Origin: Hyphomicrobium_A sp964622715
GTDB lineage: Bacteria > Pseudomonadota > Alphaproteobacteria > Rhizobiales > Hyphomicrobiaceae
DNA length: 12,616 nt
Direction of reading: 5' to 3'
NCBI GenBank assembly: GCA_964622715.1
Contig: CAZURR010000072.1
Span: 1 to 12,616 of the forward strand
Shown here: positions 1 to 4,845 of the stretch, one piece after another
How positions within the stretch are numbered: the stretch's first letter is position 1
Layout of the letters: each line of letters begins with the position of its first letter
Position numbers and translations under genes: made by a program
Notes under the pieces: generated by a model
The model's input: only the letters and a program-made list of their open reading frames with translations
Database searches by the model: none
What the model was told of the DNA's origin: nothing

Positions 1-51
1 TTCGTCCACGCGGCGAACAACGACGCGGTCATGAAGAGGACGGAACTTCAT
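1..51 (-). CDS. groES: Co-chaperonin GroES, N-terminal 17 residues (cut by window start)
   Basis: The reverse strand from 51 reads MKFRPLHDRVVVRRVDE, the classic start of the 10-kDa co-chaperonin GroES, whose heptamer caps the GroEL folding chamber in the cytoplasm. The rest of the roughly 95-residue protein lies beyond the left edge of the window. The ATG at 49-51 has a GAGG ribosome site at 60-63, eight bases upstream. A CIRCE operator and a heat-shock-type promoter lie about 140-175 bases upstream, as expected for a groES-groEL operon; groEL is therefore inferred to follow outside the window. Identity is secure from the conserved N-terminus together with the CIRCE element, although only 51 bases are visible. 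Confidence 0.93.
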   Translation of the reverse strand, partial: MKFRPLHDRVVVRRVDE

Positions 52-59
52 CTGATAAA

Positions 60-63
60 CCTC
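60..63 (-). promoter_or_regulatory. groES ribosome binding site
   Basis: On the minus strand GAGG stands eight bases before the ATG at 51. It fixes the groES start. Confidence 0.75.
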
Positions 64-101
64 ATGATTTCAGAAAGTTATTGTCTGTCGATATGAGCGT
101 T

Positions 102-117
102 CACCGGGAATCCGGTG
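102..117 (-). promoter_or_regulatory. Hairpin in the groES leader
   Basis: CACCGG and CCGGTG form a perfect six-base-pair stem around a four-base loop, between the predicted groES transcription start (about 179) and the start codon at 51. It could protect the mRNA 5' end or influence translation. It has no U-tract, so a terminator is unlikely. The function is inference. Confidence 0.4.
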
Positions 118-185
118 GCGCCGCGGCTGCGGGAAGCGAGCGCCGGTTTGGCCAATAGCTAGCCGGAATTGCGACCCGTGCTCGG

Positions 186-215
186 TATATGCGCGCGGCT
201 GTTAGCACTGTCAAG
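186..215 (-). promoter_or_regulatory. groESL promoter, RpoH (sigma-32)-like
   Basis: On the minus strand CTTGACA (209-215) and CATATA (186-191) are separated by 17 bases. The CTTG at -35 and the CATAT-type -10 fit alphaproteobacterial sigma-32 promoters, and TTGACA also suits the housekeeping sigma factor. The -35 region lies inside the CIRCE operator, so bound HrcA should block polymerase. Predicted start of transcription is near 179, giving a leader of about 130 bases. Confidence 0.65.
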
Positions 216-228
216 ATAGGAGTGCCAA
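202..228 (-). promoter_or_regulatory. CIRCE operator (HrcA binding site)
   Basis: The arms TTAGCACTG (202-210) and GAGTGCCAA (220-228) flank a nine-base spacer. The CIRCE consensus is TTAGCACTC, nine bases, GAGTGCTAA, so 16 of the 18 arm positions match. CIRCE is the operator of the heat-shock repressor HrcA and typically controls groESL. Here it overlaps the -35 element of the groES promoter, which fits repression by steric blocking. Confidence 0.9.
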
Positions 229-275
229 ATTAGCAGTGTCAGGCCCTTATGTGGAGCGAGGGTCTTAACGACCGA

Positions 276-856
276 TTAAGCGCCGCCAAGGAACGGCCGC
301 TCACGAGGTGCGTGGCTGTGGGCTTTTTTCACCTGTTCGGCGATCTTGGCAATGAAAGCATCAAGATCCGCGGGATGGCGCGACGTAATGATGCCCTGAG
401 CCGCCACCGCTTGGTGATCAACCCAGCGACCGGCGGCATTGATCATGTCGGTGCGGATCGAAAGGTAGGATGTCACTTCGCGTCCTTTGACGGCGCCGGC
501 CTCGATAAGCAATGCAGGCGCGTGGCACATCGCAGCCACTACTTTGCCCATCTCAAGAAACGCTTTGATGATCGCGATAGCAGTGTCATCAATACGCAAG
601 GCATCTTGGAGCATCAGTCCGCCTGGCAGAACCAGGGCATCATATTCGCCGACTTTTACCTCTTCGAGGGTCGTATCTGCCGTTACGGAACTGCCCCAGT
701 GATTGTCTCGCCAGCCCTTGATTTCACCGGCTTCTGGCGCAGCAACGTCTACCTTTGCGCCCTGTGCGCTGAGTTCGTCTCGCGGCCTAATGAGCGTCGA
801 TTCCTGTAGCCACGCGTTGCCATGATGGGAATTCGACTGTCGGCTATTGCTGGCAT
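276..856 (-). pseudogene. DJ-1/PfpI-family protein (ThiJ/YhbO type), frameshifted
   Basis: The main body, from 806 down to the stop at 276-278, encodes a PfpI/DJ-1 fold: VDVAAPEAGEIKGW, DALVLPGG, and the nucleophile elbow AAMCHAPALL with its catalytic Cys. The family's N-terminal beta strand and conserved acidic turn (pattern ATDGFEQSEL) are missing from that frame but present one frame over. An ATG at 854-856 starts MPAIADSRIPIMATRGY, which ends at 806, and the next frame continues QESTLIRPRDEL. Restoring one base (TACAG to TACCAG near 804-808) joins the two halves into a normal protein of about 193 residues. Without it, translation from 856 stops after 35 codons at 749-751. The open frame can be extended upstream to 986, but that part looks nothing like the family. 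Members act as glyoxalase/deglycase-like or stress proteases. It is either a real pseudogene or a sequencing error. Confidence 0.78.
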
Positions 857-992
857 GAAGCGATCCTAAATCAGTTGAGATTAGTTGAAAATAGAGTAAT
901 CCCCCCAGCCAACGCCCTGCATAGACGTGGGTATTTTTCATAGCATCACCGGCTGCAAAAAGTGCGCGCCAATAAACTTGCTCCAAAGTGAC

Positions 993-1024
993 AAGACCCG
1001 CGCCACCACTGCGGCACGGGTCTT
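993..1024 (-). terminator. Terminator of the H-NS-family gene
   Basis: AAGACCCG (993-1000) pairs with CGGGTCTT (1017-1024). A three-pair inner stem (GCC/GGC) follows after one mismatch. It lies 57 bases past the stop of the H-NS-family gene. On the minus strand the stem is followed by a moderately T-rich stretch (GTCACTTT). It would also insulate the pfpI remnant from read-through. Confidence 0.6.
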
Positions 1025-1080
1025 TGAGACAGCATTCACAGATCTTTTTTCCAGCGCTCGGCTAAGCAACAACGCAGCGC

Positions 1081-1392
1081 TCAAATAGCGAAGCTCTCGA
1101 TCTTGGCGCCCTTTTTGAGCTTTGCGACCAACCAATTCGGTTTGCGCCCGCGTCCCGTCCAGGTCTCGGAACGATTGGCAGGGTTCGCGTACTTGGCGAC
1201 GCTGGTTTTGCCTCGGCCGCGGCCACCATACAATTCCGAAACGGAAAAACCGCGCTTTTCCGCCAATTTTGCCATTGCCAGCTTTACTTCGGCACGCTCG
1301 CGTTCGCGGGCGTTATTGATTGCCTTTTGAACCTTTAGTTCGAGATCCAAAAGATCCTTGAGCGACATTTTGTCAATGTTGACTGTGGCCAT
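1081..1392 (-). CDS. H-NS-family nucleoid-associated DNA-binding protein (HvrA-like)
   Basis: This 103-residue protein has the two-part layout of the H-NS histone family. A charged helical N-terminal half for oligomerisation (about residues 8-50, DLLDLELKVQKAINNARERE) is joined to a C-terminal DNA-binding module (about 66-98) with the hallmark YANPANRSETWTGRGRKPNW. The GRGRKP loop is the AT-hook-like element that enters the minor groove of AT-rich DNA. Such proteins compact the nucleoid and silence horizontally acquired DNA; in Rhodobacter, HvrA also tunes photosynthesis and nitrogen-fixation genes. The ATG at 1392 follows an AGGAAGGGAA ribosome site. It appears to be a single-gene unit with its own terminator at 993-1024. 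Family assignment is firm; its targets cannot be read from the sequence. Confidence 0.9.
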   Translation of the reverse strand: MATVNIDKMSLKDLLDLELKVQKAINNARERERAEVKLAMAKLAEKRGFSVSELYGGRGRGKTSVAKYANPANRSETWTGRGRKPNWLVAKLKKGAKIESFAI

Positions 1393-1664
1393 CCCATTTC
1401 CCTTCCTAATTCCCTGTCCACATTTCCGTCAGGGCAGAATGCTTCGAAGGCCTTTTGAATTACGTTTCGCCCGGGAATTGTCAAGGTCATTGGAAAAAGA
1501 TTGCCCATTAGCATTAGAAGCGAGCTGAACGATGACGCACAACCCTGGCGGGAACGGCGGGCTTCGCAAGTAATTGAGTGAAAGAATTGACTTTAGAAAC
1601 CAGTACAGATGCAATCCCTTTGCATCCATTTTAGCCAAAAAGAAATGCATGAAACCGTCGCTAT
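1393..1664. other. Gene-free spacer upstream of the H-NS-family gene
   Basis: Together with the RNA candidate that follows, this is part of a 595-base gap between the H-NS-family gene and sodB. It is visibly more AT-rich than the genes around it. It holds the possible promoter at 1457-1484. A 73-codon minus-strand frame at 1429-1650 has no recognisable domain and no good ribosome site, and I do not accept it as a gene. Nothing else is apparent. Confidence 0.5.
1457..1484 (-). promoter_or_regulatory. Possible promoter of the H-NS-family gene
   Basis: On the minus strand a perfect TTGACA (1479-1484) is followed after 16 bases by a poor -10 hexamer, TAATTC (1457-1462). Transcription would start near 1450, some 58 bases before the ATG. 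Only the -35 hexamer is convincing. Confidence 0.28.
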
Positions 1665-1850
1665 GGAGTAGATCGGCCTTTTCTCACGATGGTTAACCTG
1701 CCCCGGATTGGCCCGCGCTGTCGCGCTGGTGAACGGCTTGTTCAGATGCCATTCACGTGACCTAGCCTAGGCTGCACCTACCCTGAATTCCTATCTTCCC
1801 CGGAGTGATCCAAGGGGGCGCAGCGCTCAGGGTCGCTGCGCCCTTTCTTG
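1665..1850 (+). ncRNA. Candidate small RNA, possibly 6S RNA (SsrS)
   Basis: A non-coding stretch ends in a strong plus-strand terminator (1813-1854), although no plus-strand gene lies upstream, so some RNA must end here. Its centre (about 1728-1770) folds into GTGAAC-GGC, a ten-base loop, GCC-ATTCAC, followed by GTGACCTAGCCTAGG. This resembles the apical part of E. coli 6S RNA, where GGUGAGC pairs back to CAUUCACC and is followed by a UGAACC...AAGG element. 6S RNA binds the housekeeping RNA polymerase holoenzyme and mimics an open promoter. I could not fold a convincing long closing stem by eye: the best is GGAG...GAT near the 5' side with ATCTTCC near 1793-1799. The ends are approximate. Alternatives are an unrelated sRNA or an attenuated sodB leader. 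Confidence 0.4.
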
Positions 1851-1854
1851 TTTT
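1813..1854 (+). terminator. Strong intrinsic terminator upstream of sodB
   Basis: GGGCGCAGCG (1816-1825) and CGCTGCGCCC (1834-1843) form a perfect ten-pair stem with an eight-base loop. Three more A-T/G-T pairs extend it, and the tail TTTCTTGTTTT follows. This is the best terminator in the window. It points along the plus strand and lies about 135 bases before the sodB start, so it ends an RNA that is neither sodB nor the H-NS-family gene. Confidence 0.82.
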
Positions 1855-1975
1855 GGCGCCGACGGATCAAGTACAAAATCTTGCCGGGCAGCGGGCGTTT
1901 GATTTCAGAGCAGCGAGCCGTTACGTTTCGTGCCGTTCCACCCCTTACGCATCCCTGCACCCCGACCATCGTTCT

Positions 1976-1979
1976 GAGG
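1976..1979 (+). promoter_or_regulatory. sodB ribosome binding site
   Basis: GAGG lies eight bases before the ATG at 1988. It decides the start against the longer upstream reading frame. Confidence 0.75.
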
Positions 1980-1987
1980 CCCAAGAT

Positions 1988-2578
1988 ATGACCTTCACGC
2001 TCCCTCCCCTCCCTTATGCTTATGACTCCCTTGAGCCATACATGTCGGCTGAAACACTGCAGTTTCACCACGACAAACACCACCAAGCTTATGTCGATAT
2101 GGCCAACAAATTAGTCCCGGGATCGAAATATGAAGGCAAGAGCATCGAGGATATCTGCAAGGAAGCGTATGCTAATAAGGACCACCCGATCATCAATAAC
2201 GTGGGGCAGGATTTCAATCACATCCATTTCTGGCAATGGATGAAGAAAGGCGGGGGTGGCAACAAGCTGCCAGGCAAGGTTGAGAAGCTCGTGGCCGAAA
2301 TTGGCGGCTACGACAAAGTCCGCAACGATTTCATCGAGGCTGGCAAAACGCAATTCGGTTCCGGCTGGGCCTGGCTCGTTATTAAGGACGGAAAGCTCGC
2401 GGTAATGAAAACACCTAACGGCGAGAATCCGCTGATGCACGGTGCGCGGCCCATCCTAGGCTGCGACGTGTGGGAGCACAGCTACTACATCGATTACCGC
2501 AATGCGCGGCCGAAATACCTAGAGGCCTGGTTCGACAACCTCGTCAACTGGGAGCATGTGGAGGAGCTGGTAGGCTAA
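1988..2578 (+). CDS. sodB: Superoxide dismutase, Fe/Mn family
   Basis: This 196-residue enzyme converts superoxide to hydrogen peroxide and oxygen, in the cytoplasm as no signal peptide is visible. The metal ligands are all present: H27 (in LQFHHDKHH), H78 (in DFNHIHFW), D160 and H164 (in DVWEHSYYIDYRNARPKY), along with gateway Y35 and FGSGWAWL at 123-130. Q74, just before the second His ligand, matches the active-site Gln position of Fe enzymes (E. coli SodB Q69), so an iron or cambialistic enzyme is more likely than a strict Mn one; this is inference. Length is normal for the family (about 193-200). The frame is open upstream to 1805, but MTFTLPPLPYAYDSLEPY is the family's usual N-terminus and has the ribosome site. 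It is monocistronic, ending at the terminator at 2611-2643. Confidence 0.96.
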   Translation: MTFTLPPLPYAYDSLEPYMSAETLQFHHDKHHQAYVDMANKLVPGSKYEGKSIEDICKEAYANKDHPIINNVGQDFNHIHFWQWMKKGGGGNKLPGKVEKLVAEIGGYDKVRNDFIEAGKTQFGSGWAWLVIKDGKLAVMKTPNGENPLMHGARPILGCDVWEHSYYIDYRNARPKYLEAWFDNLVNWEHVEELVG

Positions 2579-2610
2579 GCCATCGCATTTCGCCTCACAG
2601 ATCGTCATTT

Positions 2611-2643
2611 CAAACGGCGCCTCAATACTTGGGGCGCCGTTTG
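2611..2643 (+). terminator. Bidirectional terminator between sodB and the cytochrome c gene
   Basis: CAAACGGCGCC (2611-2621) and GGCGCCGTTTG (2633-2643) form a perfect eleven-pair stem with an eleven-base loop. It lies between two convergent genes, 32 bases past sodB and 22 bases past the cytochrome stop. The A and T runs at the stem ends suit termination in both directions. Confidence 0.78.
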
Positions 2644-2665
2644 CATTTCCCGAAGGCGCTTTAAC

Positions 2666-3025
2666 TCAATCTTTGTTAGGTGGGACGTCCGGGACCGGCT
2701 CTAGACTGTCGAGATAGGCGATAATGGCTTCGATTTCTGGCGGCTTAAAAACAAACTCAGGCATATCCGGGTGCCCTGACACGATGCCTTCCGCCAACGC
2801 CTCGGCAAGCGTTGCTGGCGGATAACGCGAGACGACAACGCGAAACGGCGGCGCCGCTTCGTGAGGGCTTTGATCGTCCTGCCGAAACGCATGACATCGC
2901 GCACAATTGGCTTCTATCAGCGCGCGGCCCTGGGCAATGGTGCCACCACCATCTTGCGCAAACGCTGTGCCCGCCAGCAGCACTGCCCCACACAACGCTG
3001 CACCCGCCTTGACGACATTTTGCAT
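2666..3025 (-). CDS. Periplasmic monoheme class I cytochrome c
   Basis: The product has 119 residues. A signal peptide (MQNVVKAGAALCGAVLLAGT, cleavage probably after AFA at 23) sends it through the Sec pathway. The mature part carries one c-type heme site, C41-A-R-C44-H45, and a likely axial methionine, M88, in HPDMPEF. The C-terminal helix PPEIEAIIAYLDSL (95-108) is typical of small cytochrome c / cbb3-like domains. The likely role is electron transfer in the periplasm; the partner oxidase or dehydrogenase is not in the window. The ATG at 3025 is chosen over the upstream start at 3100 because GAGGAA lies just before it and the signal peptide begins there. It sits 83 bases downstream of the HerA-like ATPase gene on the same strand and may be co-transcribed with it. 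Confidence 0.88.
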   Translation of the reverse strand: MQNVVKAGAALCGAVLLAGTAFAQDGGGTIAQGRALIEANCARCHAFRQDDQSPHEAAPPFRVVVSRYPPATLAEALAEGIVSGHPDMPEFVFKPPEIEAIIAYLDSLEPVPDVPPNKD

Positions 3026-3108
3026 TAGACGTTCCTCGAGCGTACCCCGGTCGCCACACATGTTAGCGCGCAGCAAAACCGCGGTATTGACGCCGGTCAA
3101 ACCGCAGA

Positions 3109-4593
3109 TCAGCGCAAACCAAGGGACCTTTTGATTATGTTTCTGATTGTCGAAGCGATCGTACGCGAAAGTGAGCGTTGTAGGTCGCGGCTGATCATAT
3201 CTCCCATGCCCTGGCGCTTGCGGCCGGTGGGACCTCGCGTGCTGCCAAAGATGGAATCGAACCAGCCGCCGCTCGATCCATTTGCCTCCTGAGCCACTTC
3301 CTCGGCACGCTCTTGCAGCATCTCGTGCGCGCTTTCGCGGTCCTTGACCTCTTCATACTTGCCATAGAGCGGGCTCCCCGAAATGAGAGTGCGTCGCTCT
3401 GCATCCGATAGCGGACCGATACGGCCTTGCGGTGGGCGCATCATTGTTCGCTGCACCATCGAGGGCTCGCCCTTGTTCTCCAGCATCGAAACGAGCGCCT
3501 CGCCGACCTTGAGTTCAAGGATCGCACGCTCGGTATCGATCTCGGGATTGGGGCGGAACGTTTCGGCCGCAGCTTTCACCGCGCGTTGCTCTTTCGGCGT
3601 GTAGGCACGCAGGGCATGTTGAACGCGATTGCCGAGCTGGGCCGAAACCGAATTGGGCACGTCCAAAGGGTTCTGCGTGATGAAGTACACGCCGATACCC
3701 TTTGATCGGACCAGACGCGCGATCTGTTCCACGCGATCCATCAGCGCGTCGGGTGCATCGTCGAAGAGCAAATGTGCCTCATCAAAGAAGAAAACGAGCT
3801 TGGGCTTGGGTTGGTCGCCGACCTCGGGCAACGTTTGCCACAGCTTGGTCAACATCCACAGCAGGAACGTTGCATAGAGCCGCGGCTTCTCCATCAGATT
3901 GTCGGCGGCGAGAACGTTGACCACCCCGCGGCCATCCGGTCCGGTGCGCATGAAGTCCCATATGTCGAGCGACGGCTCGCCGAAAAAATGATTGGCGCCC
4001 TGCTCCTCCAGCACCAACAGTCGACGCTGAATCGCGCCGACAGAGCTGGTCGCAACATTCCCATACTTAGTCGAAAGCTCTTTGGAGCGCTCTGCCACGT
4101 GATTTATGATGGCGCGCAGATCGGCGAGGTTCATCAACGGTAACTTGTCATCAGCGGCAACGCGGAAGGCTACGTTGAGCACACCTTCCTGCACGTCGTT
4201 GAGTTCTAACATGCGCGATAGAAGCAGCGGGCCCATGTCGTCGACTGTGGCGCGGACGGGATGTCCCAACTTCCCGAAAACATCCCAGAACACTGTCGGA
4301 CTTGACCCGTATTCGAAATTTTCCAGCCCAACGAGCTCAGCACGTTTCGCAACGAAGTCTTTGGGCTCGCCTTTGGCGCCAATGCCTGACAGATCGCCCT
4401 TGATATCGGCGGCAAAGACTGGGACGCCTGCCCGCGAAAACCCTTCCGCCAAAATTTGCAGTGTGACAGTCTTGCCCGTGCCGGTGGCCCCGGTAATCAG
4501 TCCATGCCGGTTCGCCAATCGCAGATCGAGATATTCGGGCTTGACGCTTTTGCCGACAAAGATCCTACCGTCCTGTATCACCGACTGGCTCAT
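3109..4593 (-). CDS. HerA-like ATPase, DUF853 (YjgR family)
   Basis: This 494-residue cytoplasmic protein has the full DUF853 layout; E. coli YjgR is about 500 residues. The N-terminal DGRIFVGKSVKPEYLDLRLANRHG is followed by a Walker A motif GATGTGKT (35-42) and AADIKGDLSGIG. The Walker B/DEAH strand is LVFFFDEAHLLF, with D271 and E272. FITQNPLDVP and the arginine-rich NRVQHALRAYTPKEQRAV follow, typical of the FtsK/HerA RecA-like fold. The C-terminal tail (about 430-494) is basic and low in complexity. HerA relatives pump or unwind DNA, but the role of YjgR-type proteins is not established. The ATG at 4593 has a GGAG ribosome site. The cytochrome c gene follows on the same strand. Confidence 0.9.
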   Translation of the reverse strand: MSQSVIQDGRIFVGKSVKPEYLDLRLANRHGLITGATGTGKTVTLQILAEGFSRAGVPVFAADIKGDLSGIGAKGEPKDFVAKRAELVGLENFEYGSSPTVFWDVFGKLGHPVRATVDDMGPLLLSRMLELNDVQEGVLNVAFRVAADDKLPLMNLADLRAIINHVAERSKELSTKYGNVATSSVGAIQRRLLVLEEQGANHFFGEPSLDIWDFMRTGPDGRGVVNVLAADNLMEKPRLYATFLLWMLTKLWQTLPEVGDQPKPKLVFFFDEAHLLFDDAPDALMDRVEQIARLVRSKGIGVYFITQNPLDVPNSVSAQLGNRVQHALRAYTPKEQRAVKAAAETFRPNPEIDTERAILELKVGEALVSMLENKGEPSMVQRTMMRPPQGRIGPLSDAERRTLISGSPLYGKYEEVKDRESAHEMLQERAEEVAQEANGSSGGWFDSIFGSTRGPTGRKRQGMGDMISRDLQRSLSRTIASTIRNIIKRSLGLR

Positions 4594-4781
4594 GGCTGTC
4601 TCCGGCTCTGGATTGGGAAATGCGGCGACTCACCACACTTCAATCGCGTCTTGGCATGAGAGGGAAGTGTTTGCAAACATCAGTTGCATGGCGGACTTGG
4701 GGAAAACTTTGAGTACGCCGAAGAAGATGAACATCTACCGCGTTGAAGCGACGCGGAAGGCGGCAACTTGCAATTTGGGCG

Positions 4782-4810
4782 TGCGAAGCCGCGCCATGAG
4801 CGACTATAGA
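4782..4810 (+). promoter_or_regulatory. Possible mutA promoter
   Basis: The -10-like TATAGA (4805-4810) follows a weak -35-like TGCGAA (4782-4787) after 17 bases. It would start transcription near 4817, about 29 bases before the first candidate start codon. It lies in the 252-base gap between two divergent genes. Confidence 0.25.
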
Positions 4811-4845
4811 ATGCACTGGAGCACGCCGGACACAGGCGAACGACA

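Noticed and set aside
249..809. 186-codon plus-strand frame opposite the PfpI gene
   Set aside because: It is antisense to a clearly recognisable PfpI coding frame, matches no family and has no ribosome site.
807..986. Upstream extension of the PfpI frame to 986
   Set aside because: The extra residues do not resemble the family, while the true N-terminal strand is in the neighbouring frame starting at 856.
1429..1650. 73-codon minus-strand frame in the spacer
   Set aside because: No recognisable domain and no good ribosome site; composition looks non-coding.
1665..1850. 4.5S SRP RNA, tmRNA or RNase P RNA
   Set aside because: The conserved cores (for example GGTCAGGTCCGGAAGGAAGC for SRP RNA) are absent.
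1805..1987. N-terminal extension of SodB
   Set aside because: It would run through the terminator hairpin, and the family N-terminus with its ribosome site begins at 1988.
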